Of a DNA stretch of 64,000 bases, positions 19,238-30,611 are shown piece by piece. Below the pieces are notes generated by a model, which did no database searches, was not told the DNA's origin, and was given only the letters and a program-made list of their open reading frames with translations. Source of the stretch: Polynucleobacter necessarius (GTDB taxonomy: Bacteria; Pseudomonadota; Gammaproteobacteria; Burkholderiales; Burkholderiaceae); assembly GCF_900095175.1 (NCBI RefSeq), contig NZ_LT606946.1:1115591-1179590 (forward strand). The letters are read 5' to 3'. A program made the translations under genes and the position numbers. The stretch's first letter is position 1, and every line of letters begins with the position of its first letter.

Positions 19238-20432
19238 TCATTTAGTAAATGCAACACCGCGCGCCTTGAGTGATGCTACCTGTGAGTCGCTCAAGCCAAT
19301 ATCACGTAATATTTCTTCAGTATTTTCACCAATATCAGGCGCTAATGTTTTGATTGAACCAGGGGGTGCGGGAAAGCTTCGGAAAAACACCAGGAACATC
19401 CACACTCGTTCCATCTTGCATCTTGATGGTCTCGATATTGCCTCGAGCTTTGTAGTGCGGATCCTTTGCGATATCGGCTACCGTATAGATTCTTCCCGCT
19501 GGAACTGCTACAGAATCTAAGGCCTCTAATGCCAAATCAGTACTCACCATTTTGGCCCACTCGCCAATTACCTGATCAAGCTCTATAACGCGCTTGACCC
19601 GCCCATCATTATTTTCTAATTCTGGATCATCCCCCAAATCCTCGCGACCAATCAACTTCATCAGTCGCTTAAAAATACTATCCCCGTTGCCGGCAATCAG
19701 AATGTAACCGCCATCTGCACATAAGTAGACATTTGTTGGCGCAATTCCCGGAAGTGCACTGCCCGCAGCCTGCCTTACCTCACCAAATGCGCTGTACTCA
19801 GGCAAGAGACTTTCCATGCAATTAAAAACTGCTTCATAAAGGGCAATATCTATCACCTGACCCTTCCCACTCTGATGACGCTCTTGTAGGGCCATCAAAA
19901 TGCCGATAACCCCATGCAAAGAAGCCAATGTATCGCCAATGCTAATTCCTACACGAACGGGAACCCTTCCAGGCTCAGCTGTTAAGTGGCGCAAACCACC
20001 CATTGCCTCCGCTACAACTCCAAAGCCAGGCTTATCCCTGTATGGGCCGGTTTGGCCATACCCACTAATTCTGAGAACAATTAAGCGAGGATTGATTTTG
20101 AGCAGCTCACTTGGGTCAAGCCCCCAACCCTCTAAGGTCCCTGGACGAAAACTTTCAATCAAGATATCTGCATCTTTTGCAAGCGTTCTGATAATATCTT
20201 GCGCCTCTAGTTGTTTCAAATCCAAAGAAAGAGAGCGTTTATTACGAGACTGCACTTGCCACCAAATGGAAGTGCCATCTTTTAGCAATCGCCACTTGCG
20301 CAGAGCATCGCCCACCTTGGGCGACTCAATCTTGACAACGTCTGCCCCAAAGTCTGCTAAGGTTTTAGCGGCAAATGGTCCAGCAATGAGCTGACCCATT
20401 TCAATTACTTTCAGACCGGATAATGGCTCCAT
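19238..20432 (-). pseudogene. CaiB/BaiF family CoA-transferase, frameshifted near the C-terminus
   Basis: A class III CoA-transferase that would move CoA between acids. It opens MEPLSGLKVIEMGQLIAGPFAAKTLADFGADVVKIE and has the family segment SRNKRSLSLDLK. The frame shifts in a run of five C on the coding strand (19362-19366). Four C give [29 protein letters not shown] and a stop at 19238, for a 397-residue product of typical length. The shifted frame ends about 30 residues early, at 19335, so most of the protein is present and partial function cannot be excluded. It forms an operon with the HMG-CoA-lyase-like gene 15 bases downstream. Confidence 0.85.
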
Positions 20433-20504
20433 GAGGCCTCCTTGTTTGCAATCTCAACAACATAATGCCCAATTTAAACCTTGTAAATTGCTATCCCAAG
20501 GGGC

Positions 20505-20527
20505 AGCCTTCTCATTTTGCGAAGGCT
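20505..20527. promoter_or_regulatory. Inverted repeat in the LysR/CaiB divergent region
   Basis: A perfect 7-base inverted repeat (AGCCTTC / GAAGGCT) with a 9-base spacer lies just upstream of the LysR start, between the divergent CaiB and LysR genes. It could be the LysR operator, though the expected T-N11-A form is not exact. Confidence 0.3.
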
Positions 20528-20543
20528 TGGCTAGAATAAACCT

Positions 20544-21487
20544 ATGAAGCTCTACATCAACCCCGCCAGAATCGACTTTGTCACCCTTAAGCTCTTTTGC
20601 GCCACGGCCCAGTCAGGAAGCATCACCAAAGGTGCTGCAGAATGTAATCTAGCGCTATCAGCTGCAAGCAGAAGAATTTCAGAACTAGAAGATGTGATTG
20701 GTAATGCACTCTTAGAGAGAGGTGCCAAGGGGGTGACGCTGACCCAAGCTGGTCACGCAGTAATGCAACATGCTCTTCGTCTTTATCAAGGATTTGAACA
20801 ATTTAGCGAAGAATTAGGTGCATATGCAAGCGGCACCAAAGGGCACGTTCGACTCTGGGCAGATATGTCAGCCTTAACAGAGTTTCTACCCGCCACATTG
20901 GCCAGCTTTCTAAAAGCACACCCTGAAATTCAAGTAGATCTTGAAGAGCAACTCAGCGGGGATATTGTGAAGTCCTTGCTAGACGGCATTTCAGATATGG
21001 GTGTGTTTGCTGAAGGTGCGCCCACTGCCGGATTAAGTGCCCATATTATTGGTCATGATGAGTTAGTGATTATTTGCAGTAAATCACACCCACTCAAAAG
21101 CAGAAAGAAAATTGCTTTTGAAGAATGTCTTGATTACGATATTGTGGGCTTAAATCGAGGAAGCTCGTTATTAGAACTAACTTCCAGATCAGCTGAGCGT
21201 CTTGGCAAACCAATGCGACTCAGAATCCAAGTTCGAAGCTATGACGCCATGTGTCAAATGATTGCGGTTAACTTAGGCGTCGGCGTGAAGCTTGTGAATC
21301 TCAAATCAAGGCAATGAACTTGGGATATATCAAGCTCAGCGACCCTTGGGCAAAACGTAATTTATTGCTAGCAAGCAAAGAAGGTGTCACCCTATCCCCC
21401 GCATCAACCCTTTTAAGAACATATCTTATTCAGGCGCTCGCTAATAAAATAGGGCGCAAATACATTGCGCCCTATTTTATTAGCTAG
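20544..21487 (+). pseudogene. LysR-type transcriptional regulator, frameshifted in the effector domain
   Basis: The N-terminal helix-turn-helix is intact (FVTLKLFCATAQSGSITKGAAECNLALSAASRRISELE, about residues 10-45), as is most of the effector domain. After AVNLGVGV the frame shifts near 21285-21305 and stops at 21317. The rest of the family sequence (IKAMNLGYIKLSDPWAKRN and LLASKEG) continues in another frame to a stop at 21487, for a normal 314 residues. The true C-terminus runs through the 21440-21484 hairpin. It is divergent from the CaiB/HMG-CoA-lyase/VOC operon, which it presumably controlled. The effector is unknown. Confidence 0.85.
21440..21484. terminator. Perfect 20-bp hairpin between convergent LysR and ppsA
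   Basis: Arms 21440-21459 and 21465-21484 are perfectly complementary over 20 bases with a 5-base loop. The stem contains GGGCGC and AT-rich ends that give a T-rich 3' side on both strands. It ends 17 bases from the ppsA stop and lies within the original 3' end of the LysR gene. It should terminate transcription from both sides. Confidence 0.85.
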
Positions 21488-21500
21488 AAAGAAGTTGAAC

Positions 21501-23897
21501 TTATTTCTTGCCCAACATTTCCCAAGCAGCAACTACGCTATCAGGATTAAGGGAGATTGAGGTAATCCCCTTAGCAACCAACCAACGCGCAAAGTCTGGG
21601 TGGTCTGAAGGACCTTGACCGCAAATACCAACATATTTATTTTGCTTACGGCAAGCCTCAATGGAGCGGGTAATCATGAACTCAACCGCAGGATCGCGCT
21701 CATCAAAGTCAATTGCCAGCAATTCCATACCGGAGTCACGATCTAGACCCAGTGTTAACTGAGTCATATCGTTTGAACCGATTGAAAATCCATCAAAATG
21801 CTCGAGGAATTGATCGGCCAAAATTGCATTGGAAGGAATCTCGCACATCATGATTAGGCGTAAACCTTTTTCGCCACGCTTGAGGCCAAACTTCGCCATC
21901 ATATCGATCACGCGCTCAGCTTGCTTAATGGTACGGACAAATGGAACCATGATCTCAACGTTATCCAAGCCCATATCTTCACGAACACGCTTCATTGCGG
22001 CGCACTCTAAGGCAAAGGCTTCGCCGAAATCTGCTGATACGTAACGGGAAGCGCCACGGAAACCCAGCATTGGATTCTCTTCATCCGGCTCATAACGTGA
22101 ACCGCCGATCAGTTTTTTGTACTCGTTTGACTTAAAGTCAGACAAGCGAACGATTACTGGTTTTGGATAGAAAGCGGCAGCAATCGTTGCCACACCCTCA
22201 ACCAATTTATCTTCATAGAACTGACGTGGGCTTGCATAGCCACGAGCAACACTTTCAACAGCGCGCTTGAGATCGGGATCAATGTTTGGGTACTCCAATA
22301 CAGCACGTGGATGCACTCCAATGTAGTTATTGATGATGAACTCAAGACGAGCCAGGCCAACACCCGCATTTGGGATTTGGCAGAAATCGAACGCTAACTG
22401 AGGATTACCAATATTCATGGTGATCTTAACTGGGATCTCTGGCAATACTCCACGAGATACTTCAGTCACTTCAGTTTCAATCAAGCCATCATAAATGTGA
22501 CCTTCATCGCCTTCTGCGCAAGAGACAGTAACCATCATGCCGTCTTGCAAATGCTCAGTCGCATCTCCGCAACCGACCACCGCTGGAACACCCAACTCAC
22601 GAGCAATAATCGCTGCGTGACAAGTACGGCCGCCGCGATTAGTCACAATCGCGGAAGCGCGCTTCATGACTGGCTCCCAGTTAGGGTCAGTCATATCCGC
22701 AACCAAGACGTCACCTGGCTGTACACGATCCATCTCGCTTGGATCGCGAATTACTCGTACTGGACCTGCACCAATCTTTTGACCAATTGCACGACCTTTG
22801 GCCAGAACCTTAGAGGCGCCCTTGAGTTTGTAACGCATCTCCACTTGACCAGCAGCCTGACTCTTCACCGTCTCTGGACGTGCTTGCAGAATATAAATAC
22901 GGCCATCTTGACCATCTTTACCCCACTCGATATCCATTGGACGACCGTAGTGCTTCTCAATAATGACGGCATATTTTGCTAACTCAGTGATGTCTGCATC
23001 TTCTAATGAAAAACGATTGCGTTTTTCTGGAGCCACATCCACAGTCATCACCTTCTCAGCAGAACCTGCTGGGGCGAATTGCATCTGAATTAACTTGGAG
23101 CCTAAAGAGCGGCGAATAATCGCCTTCTTGTCTTGTGCCAATGTCGTTTTGAATACGTAGAACTCATCTGGGTTAACTGCACCCTGCACTACCGTCTCAC
23201 CTAAGCCATAGCTAGAAGTGATGAATACGACATTCTCAAAGCCAGATTCGGTATCCAGAGTAAACATCACGCCAGCTGCGCCTAGGTCTGAGCGCACCAT
23301 ACGTTGGATACCAGCAGATAAGGCCACTTCAGCATGAGCAAAACCCTTGTGAACGCGGTAAGAAATCGCACGATCGTTATACAAGGATGCGAATACTTCA
23401 CGAATCTTCTTCAGAACATCATCAATACCCTCGACGTTCAAGAAAGTTTCTTGCTGTCCAGCAAATGAAGCATCAGGTAAATCTTCTGCAGTTGCAGAGG
23501 ATCGCACTGCAAAAGAGCCTTTGCCAGAATCATCTAATTTTTTAAATGCCGTACGAATCTCTTCGTCAAGACGTGGTTGAAACGGGGCAGTTTCAATCCA
23601 GCCGCGGATCTCTTTACCAGCTTCAGCTAGAGCACGCACATCATCAATATTCAGGCTCTCCAAACGCTTCTGGATGTGCTCAGTCAGATTGTTGTGCTCT
23701 AAGAAATCACGAAATGCCAATGAGGTCGTTGCAAATCCAGTAGGTACACGTACACCCGTAGATGACAACTGAGAAATCATTTCACCGAGTGAGGCGTTTT
23801 TACCACCGACTGACTCAACATCGGTCATCCGGAGTTGCTCAAAAGGCAAAACATAGGCATTGACTACGTTGCTACTTTGTTGCTGTTGGTTGGACAT
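21501..23897 (-). CDS. ppsA: Phosphoenolpyruvate synthase
   Basis: A 798-residue enzyme making phosphoenolpyruvate from pyruvate and ATP, the entry to gluconeogenesis. The N-terminal ATP-binding domain ([12 protein letters not shown]) is followed by the swivelling phosphohistidine domain with [15 protein letters not shown] near residue 420 and a C-terminal PEP-utilising TIM barrel ([17 protein letters not shown]). The length is normal and I see no lesion. Its regulator gene ppsR is divergent and carries two frameshifts. Confidence 0.97.
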   Translation of the reverse strand: MSNQQQQSSNVVNAYVLPFEQLRMTDVESVGGKNASLGEMISQLSSTGVRVPTGFATTSLAFRDFLEHNNLTEHIQKRLESLNIDDVRALAEAGKEIRGWIETAPFQPRLDEEIRTAFKKLDDSGKGSFAVRSSATAEDLPDASFAGQQETFLNVEGIDDVLKKIREVFASLYNDRAISYRVHKGFAHAEVALSAGIQRMVRSDLGAAGVMFTLDTESGFENVVFITSSYGLGETVVQGAVNPDEFYVFKTTLAQDKKAIIRRSLGSKLIQMQFAPAGSAEKVMTVDVAPEKRNRFSLEDADITELAKYAVIIEKHYGRPMDIEWGKDGQDGRIYILQARPETVKSQAAGQVEMRYKLKGASKVLAKGRAIGQKIGAGPVRVIRDPSEMDRVQPGDVLVADMTDPNWEPVMKRASAIVTNRGGRTCHAAIIARELGVPAVVGCGDATEHLQDGMMVTVSCAEGDEGHIYDGLIETEVTEVSRGVLPEIPVKITMNIGNPQLAFDFCQIPNAGVGLARLEFIINNYIGVHPRAVLEYPNIDPDLKRAVESVARGYASPRQFYEDKLVEGVATIAAAFYPKPVIVRLSDFKSNEYKKLIGGSRYEPDEENPMLGFRGASRYVSADFGEAFALECAAMKRVREDMGLDNVEIMVPFVRTIKQAERVIDMMAKFGLKRGEKGLRLIMMCEIPSNAILADQFLEHFDGFSIGSNDMTQLTLGLDRDSGMELLAIDFDERDPAVEFMITRSIEACRKQNKYVGICGQGPSDHPDFARWLVAKGITSISLNPDSVVAAWEMLGKK

Positions 23898-24001
23898 AAA
23901 ATACTCTCAGATAAGGAAACTGGTCGAGCGGCCGAATACAATACGACATACTTCATTAACTTCATATTGTAGTGCTGACCACGACTTTTTAGGCCAATCT
24001 C

Positions 24002-24832
24002 ATGTCTACCCAAGCCCGTATTGTTTTTATCGTTTCTGTGATGGCACCGGAATTACCGCCGAAAACTTCAGTCAGTCGATTTTGGCCCAATTTGAGGCCA
24101 TTTTTAAGCACATTCGGGTACCTTTTGTAGATAGGCCCTGAAAAAGCGCATGATGCCGTTTCCAGCATCAATCAGGCAGCCTCGAAATATGGGGTTCAGC
24201 CCATTGTTTTCACCACTTTGGTGAATCCCGAGCTTAACAAGATTGTCGGCAAGGCTAATGGCTTGATTCTGGATATGTTTCAGACCTTCGTGGCCCCTTT
24301 GGAACAAGCGCTGGGCGTTAAATCGACCCATGCCATGAACCGCCTTCATCACAATGCAGATACTGAGGCCTATAAAAACCGTATTGAGGCCATCAATTAC
24401 TCCTTAGCACACGATGATGGTCAATCAAACAAGAACCTCGCCGAGGCTGATGTTATTTTGGTGGGCATTTCTCGGGTAGGCAAAACACCAACTAGCCTAT
24501 ATTTAGCAATGCAATATGGGATGAAAGCAGCTAACTACCCCCTCATTCCTGAAGATTTTGAACGTGGGCAATTACCAAAAGATTTGATTCCCTATCGCAA
24601 TAAGATTTTTGGCTTAATGATTGATGCTGAACGCTTATCCGAGATCCGCAATGAGCGACGCCCAGGCAGTAACTATGCCAAGTTAGAAAACTGTCGCTAT
24701 GAAATCAATGAAGCCACCGCCATGATGAAAAAAGAATCTATTCCTTGGGTAGCTACAACCAGTAAATCGATTGAAGAGATTGCTACCACTGTATTGCAAT
24801 CTATTAAGTCGGACAAAACAATACTAGGCTAG
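24002..24832 (+). pseudogene. ppsR: PEP synthase regulatory protein (kinase/pyrophosphorylase), two frameshifts
   Basis: This is the DUF299/PSRP family, which inactivates PEP synthase by ADP-dependent phosphorylation and reactivates it by phosphorolysis. The start MSTQARIVFIVS should continue DGTGITAENFSQSI, but an extra TG near 24040 shifts the frame. A second break lies at 24137-24139, where CCC should be CC: VDRP then EKAHDAVSSINQAASKYG. The rest, including the P-loop GISRVGKTPTS and the ERRPGSNYA segment, is open to 24832. Rejoined length is 275 residues, normal for the family. Two independent breaks make a true pseudogene likely. Confidence 0.9.
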
Positions 24833-24884
24833 AAAAGTATTCTTCAAGGTCTACTTTCGACCCATAAGCGACGGCGGCAGAAAA

Positions 24885-24909
24885 CAAAAAAACCCACCGA
24901 AGCGGGTTT
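24885..24909 (-). terminator. UUCG-loop terminator after the autotransporter gene
   Basis: On the minus strand AAACCCGC, a UUCG tetraloop and GUGGGUUU form an 8-bp stem with one G-U pair, followed by a run of T. It lies 26 bases past the autotransporter stop. Confidence 0.75.
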
Positions 24910-24934
24910 CTTATCTAAATCTAATCGGCTTTAC

Positions 24935-27017
24935 TTACAAACCAATCGTATAAGTCGCCATCACAGTGGTTGTAGAGACGGCTTGATATGGTTCTTGACG
25001 ATAGATTCCAGTCAATCCGATGCGTTGATTCTTCTCAACATCATAGGTAGCCCCTAGCGTTGCTGTTGGGCGAGTCTTTACTGGATTGGCATTGAAATTA
25101 ATCGGAGTTAGCCCAGCTATTCCAGTTGCTGAGTAAGTGCCGTTGCTGGTGTTGGTATCTGTTTCAACGCCAGCGCTAGCAAAGAGAGTCGCTTGCGGGA
25201 TGAACCTGTATTGAGCGCCAACACCAGCTAGTGCTGTTGTTGCATTGGTATTGAGTGATGAGTAGGCCAGTGGCGCAGTAACAGTGGCAGATGCGCCTTC
25301 TATATAGCCGCCCATATTGTTTTGTGTATAACGCATACCAACATATGGACTCACGATAACGTTCTCAACAACACCAAAGCCATACTTAGCTACTACTTGC
25401 GCGCCTTGGCTATTAAGTTGGGATGAGCCGGAACCTGCTTCAGAAGTACCCACTACAGGACGAGTAACGGTAGTATTCTTTTGCCCATAAGCAGCAGAGA
25501 TCTTGACTTCGGCACCCTTGCCATCTAAGCGTTCATTCCAGGCACCAAAGAGACCAATGAGTGGTGTGTTGTTACCCAAGTTCACTGTAGAGCCTGCATT
25601 ATTCACAGACAAGTTCTGATCTGCGTAAGCGCCTACACGAACTGATGGTATTACACGATAAGCGGCAATCAATAATGCGCTGGTATTATTTAAACCATTG
25701 GCTGCTGATACGGCAGTATTACGACCGCCAGCGGAGACGCATACATTATTAGCGCCAAACACATTACAGTCATAAGAGAAGCTATTGGCGAGAACAGTGT
25801 TTTGTAGGGTGAAAGTATTTTGCAGGGCTGAAGCAGTATTGACGAGAGATTGTTGTGTGTCAGTGGTTGAGGCACCATTAATGACTAAGTCCCAAACACT
25901 TCCAGAGGAATTAATCAGCACCCAGGTAAAGCCATTGTAATTTCCTGACGTTACCACCAAGGTTTGAAGATGCAACCCCTGAGAGCACTGAAGAGTATGT
26001 GCCCTTGTTGATTGTAGAGCCAGAGTAGATGCCAAAAATCATTGAACCAGTAAGGCTGGTTCCGAATAATTGGCCATAGTTAGCAGCATTATTAATGATG
26101 ATATTGTAATTTGCAGGTAGCTCAAATTTATAAGTAAGTGCCGTTGTTGCAGCAGTTGAGGCATTTCCACCCTGAGCATTATTTAGAGTTGTGATAGTGC
26201 CGGAGTTTCGAATTCCATATCCGATGGTGGTGGAGACGCCAGAAACGGTGCCAGCAGTAATGCTTCCAGTATTTGTTAGGGTTGTGATGATGCGACTGTT
26301 ATCAATTCCAGTTCCACCCGCGTTATTAGTACCCCCACTCGCATTTCCGCCAGTGATACTGCCACTATTGGTAAGCAAGGTAATCGTCTGAGAATTATTA
26401 TTAAATCCACTCCCAGCGTAGGTATTTGCCGTACTAGTTCCAATGGCATTTCCGCCGGCGATACTTCCGGAGTTATTAATAAATGCAGTGGTAGAGGCGC
26501 CATTAGTAAAGAGCCCATAACCCCCAAAAGTATTGCTATCGCTGGAACTTCCAGCACCTCCAGTTATCGACGCCGAATTGGTAATGCCGCTCAAATTACC
26601 CCATGAACTAAAACCATAACCACCAGTCGATCCATTGCCACTAGCAGCTCCACCAGTAATACTGCCGGTATTAACAACAGAAAAAATGGTTGAAAGTATT
26701 GCGCCACTAACTCCATACCCCCCAGTACTTGCAACACCAGAGGCAATCCCACCCAAAATAACACCGTCATTGACAATGGTTGAGTTTGCACTAGCACTAA
26801 TACTCAAAGCTGTAACGCCAGCACTATTAGTAATTTCACCACCCAGTAAGACTTGCACTGACGATGGATTGCTAGTCAATGTAACACCCGAGCTACAGGT
26901 CTGACCAGCGGCTACGGAGGCATTTGGATTGGAGCAAGTCTGGCCAAGAGCGTTGCAACTTGCCCCAAGCAAAGCAGCTATGAAAATGCATGAAGACTTT
27001 ATGTTTAAGAATTTCAT
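24935..27017 (-). pseudogene. Repeat-rich autotransporter-like surface protein, frameshifted
   Basis: It opens with a signal peptide (MKFLNIKSSCIFIAALLGASCNALG). A passenger region follows with about eight imperfect repeats, each built on (N/T)SGSITGGxASG plus a G-Y-G-like segment, typical of a beta-helix. The frame breaks near 25957-25965 (SNLGG then VTSGNYNGF), where one extra G sits on the coding strand. The second frame holds the beta-barrel-like C-terminus, with alternating segments such as VSPYVGMRYTQNNMGGY and a terminal MATYTIGL. The joined product would be about 693 residues. Family role: a secreted adhesin or similar surface protein. The ligand is unknown. Without the barrel the passenger could not be exported. 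Confidence 0.8.
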
Positions 27018-27180
27018 AACTCTTTATTGATTGGTAGCCTTGGGTTTGCTGCAGGGCTAGTTTTTATCATTTCAGATTATGCCTGCTCATCACGCTGGTG
27101 AATACAGATGTCATAAGTACTCACCTGAAATACAACGACTCTTGTTAGCCGAAAGCAGATAATCGAGTAAAGACTGCTGC

Positions 27181-28002
27181 CTAAGCGCGCCTCACCCTGA
27201 GGGTCTCAAACAAGCAAACTGCTGCAGCAGTCGATACATTGAGCGATTCAACTCTTGGATCAATTGGGATTGATACGCCTTTAGCCTGAGCCATCAGGTC
27301 TTCAGAAATGCCCTGTCCTTCACTTCCCATCACCCAAGCAACTGGATGAATCAATACCTTGGGCATATTGAAGAGATCTAACTCACCATCAGCAGTTACA
27401 GCTAGTAAAGGCGCTGTTACCGCGCTCAGCACTTGTGGGGTTGACCAACCCTCATACAGATCTAGCAAACGATGAGCACCCATACCAGCCCGCAATACCT
27501 TGCTTGACCACAGATGGGCACAACCCGTTAATGCGATTACTTGAGTAAAGCCAGCTGCTGCTGTGCGCAAAATAGAGCCCACATTCCCAGCATCCTGAAT
27601 ACGATCCAAAATAATCACATCGCCAGAAATCGTCGCAACCGACTTTTGGGGGTTTAATGCAGTATCAGGAAGATCCAGCAATCCCGCAATTTGCGGAGCA
27701 TTTACCAAATCACTGAGCAATTCCCATAAGCCTTTATCCAGCTGATAAACCCGAGTATCAAGACAAATTTCTACATGGTCATATACAGCTTGAGCAATCT
27801 CTGGGTTTTGTAAACCTAACTCTGAGGTAATTAAGGTCTTGAGTCCTGAATTGCCTACCCAGGTTTGCACTAAATGAATGCCTTCTAGCAAAGCCTGACC
27901 ACAAGCAAATCTCGCCTTCTGACCTTTGGGGCCGGTGGCTTGTAATTGACGTATCTCCTTAAACAGGGAATTGTCTTTTGAGCTGATAAATTCCATTTTC
28001 AT
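27181..28002 (-). CDS. SpoU/TrmH-family RNA methyltransferase
   Basis: A 273-residue SPOUT methyltransferase with the three family motifs: LDRIQDAGNVGSILRTA, MGSEGQG and IPIDPRVESLNVSTAAAV. These bind S-adenosylmethionine in a trefoil knot. The N-terminal RNA-recognition part is present. It would 2'-O-methylate a ribose in rRNA or tRNA; the exact site is not clear from sequence. It lies 11 bases downstream of rnhB, at the end of the lpx operon. Confidence 0.88.
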   Translation of the reverse strand: MKMEFISSKDNSLFKEIRQLQATGPKGQKARFACGQALLEGIHLVQTWVGNSGLKTLITSELGLQNPEIAQAVYDHVEICLDTRVYQLDKGLWELLSDLVNAPQIAGLLDLPDTALNPQKSVATISGDVIILDRIQDAGNVGSILRTAAAGFTQVIALTGCAHLWSSKVLRAGMGAHRLLDLYEGWSTPQVLSAVTAPLLAVTADGELDLFNMPKVLIHPVAWVMGSEGQGISEDLMAQAKGVSIPIDPRVESLNVSTAAAVCLFETLRVRRA

Positions 28003-28013
28003 AATTGGGATTA

Positions 28014-28604
28014 TCAGCTATGCAGGGCTAAGACATTGCGAACAGGAGAAAAGCTACGACGATGCTGATCGCAGGCACCAAATTCTTTTAGCGCTGCGAA
28101 ATGCGCTTCTGTGGGATATCCCATGTGTTGGGCAAAGCCATACTGAGGATGCAATTCATGCAAGGCCATCATTTGGCGATCGCGTGTCACCTTAGCCAAG
28201 ATCGATGCCGCTGAAATTGCCGGCTCTTTGGTATCACCCTTCACAATAGCTTCTGCTGAGATTGGAAGCTCGGGACAGCGATTGCCATCGATTAAAGCTT
28301 TATCTGGCCAGCCGCCCAAACGTGTGGTGAGATCTTCAATTGCACGGCGCATTGCGAGCATCGTCGCTTGCAAAATATTGATCTCTTCAATCTCAGCTGG
28401 ACTCGCTTCGCCAATCCCCCAGGCTTTTGCCTTGAGCTGAATTTGCTCAAACAAAAACTCGCGTCTCGCTGCTGATAACTTCTTAGAATCTTTTAAACCA
28501 GTAATAGGATTTTCGGGATCAAGAACGACAGCGCCAGCGACCACCGCCCCCGCTAATGGACCACGCCCTGCCTCGTCAACACCACATACCCAAATCATGC
28601 TCAC
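28014..28604 (-). CDS. rnhB: Ribonuclease HII
   Basis: A 196-residue enzyme that removes ribonucleotides and RNA:DNA hybrid strands from DNA. It has the N-terminal [10 protein letters not shown] motif with catalytic Asp and Glu, then [12 protein letters not shown] and the later DGNRCPEL segment. The start overlaps the lpxB stop by 4 bases, the usual arrangement in Burkholderiales. The protein is intact and of normal length. Confidence 0.94.
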   Translation of the reverse strand: MSMIWVCGVDEAGRGPLAGAVVAGAVVLDPENPITGLKDSKKLSAARREFLFEQIQLKAKAWGIGEASPAEIEEINILQATMLAMRRAIEDLTTRLGGWPDKALIDGNRCPELPISAEAIVKGDTKEPAISAASILAKVTRDRQMMALHELHPQYGFAQHMGYPTEAHFAALKEFGACDQHRRSFSPVRNVLALHS

Positions 28605-29803
28605 ACAGTGATCCGATTTTTATTGGCAGTAATTGTTTGTGCCACAGCCTGAGCAACCAATAAACCTGTTGGCCTACGTAAGGTCTCATGCATTGCTGCA
28701 AAGCGAGCTCTCAACTGACCAACCTTACTAGGGCTGTTTAACCAGACTAGTAAGGCATCAGCTAATTTGCTTGGAGTCGCATCATCTTGCAGAAGCTCAG
28801 GGACAACGAACTCGCCACAGAGAATGTTCGGCAAACCTACGTAGGGCAAGTAACCTTGTCGCCTCATGATCTGTGCGGTTAACCAAGGTACCTTATAGGA
28901 GATCACCATCGGCTTTTTCCAGAGCGCCGCCTGCAATGTTGCGGTACCACTGGCAATCAACACAACATCAGCAGCTTCTAGGACTGCATCCGCCTCACCA
29001 TCAATTAAATGGATCTGAAGGTCTGGATATTTCTCAAGGGTATTTTTGAGTAAAGCTTCCAGCGGTGCACGCAAGCGCGGCGTAGCAACCGGAATGACAA
29101 AATGAATCGCTTGCCCCGGCATGCGCTTCGTAAGCTCTGCCATCGTCTCAAAAAATACTGGCGCAATGAGCTCAATCTCTGAACTCCTGCTACCCGGTAG
29201 AACAGAAACCACGATTCCATCTAATGTATTGACTGGCAGGCTTAGGATTTTTTCTATCCTTTGCTTAGCCATTACCGAATTTGGCTCTAGCGGAATCTCG
29301 CTTGCTAGCGGATGGCCAATATAAGTTGTGCTAATGCCAGCACGTTCATAAATCTCAGTTTCGAAGGGAAAGATGCAGAGCATACGCTCTACTGCTTGCT
29401 TAATCTTCGTAATACGCCCCGCTCTCCAGGCCCAAATCGATGGCGATACGAAGTGCAAAGTGGGTATGCCCGCTTTTCGCAAAACCAACTCAACACCTAA
29501 ATTGAAGTCCGGCGCATCAATACCCAAATACACATCAGGGCGACCTTCTCCAGTGAGATTGCTAATGAGTTCCTTACGCAATTTTAGAATAGCAGGCAGT
29601 TGCTTGATAGCCTCAACGTAACCGCGAACACTCAGGGTCTCCATCGGCCAATCTGATCTCAGGCCCTCTGCCTGCATACGTGGGCCACCAATACCATAGA
29701 CCTCTAGACAGGAAGTGTCAGGGATCTGCTTTAGCGCACTCAATACTGGCGCTGCCAGCAAGTCACCCGAAGGCTCTCCGGCAACACAAGCAAGTTTAGG
29801 CAC
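28601..29803 (-). CDS. lpxB: Lipid-A-disaccharide synthase
   Basis: A GT19 enzyme joining UDP-2,3-diacylglucosamine to lipid X to make the lipid A disaccharide. It opens [20 protein letters not shown], the family signature, and has [10 protein letters not shown] and [12 protein letters not shown] chose the GTG at 29803, which gives 400 residues and lies 10 bases past the lpxA stop. A longer reading from 29854 would add 17 residues that overlap lpxA and lack family similarity. It is the last lpx gene of the envelope operon. Confidence 0.93.
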   Translation of the reverse strand: MPKLACVAGEPSGDLLAAPVLSALKQIPDTSCLEVYGIGGPRMQAEGLRSDWPMETLSVRGYVEAIKQLPAILKLRKELISNLTGEGRPDVYLGIDAPDFNLGVELVLRKAGIPTLHFVSPSIWAWRAGRITKIKQAVERMLCIFPFETEIYERAGISTTYIGHPLASEIPLEPNSVMAKQRIEKILSLPVNTLDGIVVSVLPGSRSSEIELIAPVFFETMAELTKRMPGQAIHFVIPVATPRLRAPLEALLKNTLEKYPDLQIHLIDGEADAVLEAADVVLIASGTATLQAALWKKPMVISYKVPWLTAQIMRRQGYLPYVGLPNILCGEFVVPELLQDDATPSKLADALLVWLNSPSKVGQLRARFAAMHETLRRPTGLLVAQAVAQTITANKNRITV

Positions 29804-29813
29804 TCGATTGACT

Positions 29814-30611
29814 CTATCGAATGATGCCGCGGGTAGAAGCGGCAATAAAGTCATGGAACTCGGTCAGCTTTTCTGCAGTAGCGGCATCCGATGCACTAGC
29901 TTGCGCCATCTTCCGAATCCCCACCTTAGCCTCTTCGAAGCTGAGGCCGTCTTTATAGAGCACCTTATAAGCCTGACGTAGCGCAGAAATCGTTTCGCTG
30001 GAGAAACCCCGACGCTTGAGGCCTTCTACGTTAATCCCATGTGGAGAAGCCTTATCTCCAGCTGCAATCACAAATGGTGGAATATCTTGCACTAATGCAG
30101 ATGCACCACCCAGTATGGCGTGTTGACCGATGCGGACAAATTGATGCACACCAGACATGCCGCCCATAATCGCCCAGTCACTCACCTTCACATGACCGGC
30201 AATTTGCGCGTTGCTCGAGAAAATCGTGTGGTTACCAATTTGACAATCATGCGCAATGTGCACATATGCCATGATCCAGTTGTCATCGCCAATGCGGGTA
30301 ATGCCTTCATCCTGAGAGGTACCAGTATGGATAGTCGTGAACTCACGAATCGTATTGCGGTCACCAATAATTAGTTGTGTTGGCTCACCACGGTATTTCA
30401 TATCCTGAGGGGCGCCGCCAATAGCCGCAAAGTGTGCAAAATTATTCTCTTTACCGATCGTGGTGTAACCCTCGATCACAGTATGAGATCCGATCCTGCT
30501 ACCAGCACCAATTTTGACATTTGGTCCAATAACGGAATATGGGCCAATCTCTACGTCGCTAGCGATCTCTGCCTTGCTATCAACTACAGCGGATGCATGA
30601 ATCCGAGTCAT
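29814..30611 (-). CDS. lpxA: UDP-N-acetylglucosamine O-acyltransferase
   Basis: A 265-residue left-handed parallel beta-helix enzyme, built of hexapeptide repeats, that starts lipid A synthesis by transferring an R-3-hydroxyacyl group to UDP-GlcNAc. The repeats run through about residue 190. The catalytic segment is [23 protein letters not shown], with [11 protein letters not shown] later. The ATG at 30611 overlaps the fabZ stop by 4 bases, so I prefer it to the earlier in-frame start at 30638. Confidence 0.95.
   Translation of the reverse strand: MTRIHASAVVDSKAEIASDVEIGPYSVIGPNVKIGAGSRIGSHTVIEGYTTIGKENNFAHFAAIGGAPQDMKYRGEPTQLIIGDRNTIREFTTIHTGTSQDEGITRIGDDNWIMAYVHIAHDCQIGNHTIFSSNAQIAGHVKVSDWAIMGGMSGVHQFVRIGQHAILGGASALVQDIPPFVIAAGDKASPHGINVEGLKRRGFSSETISALRQAYKVLYKDGLSFEEAKVGIRKMAQASASDAATAEKLTEFHDFIAASTRGIIR

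Noticed and set aside
22497..22982. 161-residue open frame on the plus strand opposite ppsA
   Set aside because: It lies entirely inside a well-supported gene, has no family match I recognise, and reads like the antisense of ppsA.
26200..26950. Repeat region as a CRISPR or tandem DNA repeat
   Set aside because: The repeats are imperfect at DNA level and are explained by repeated residues of the autotransporter passenger.
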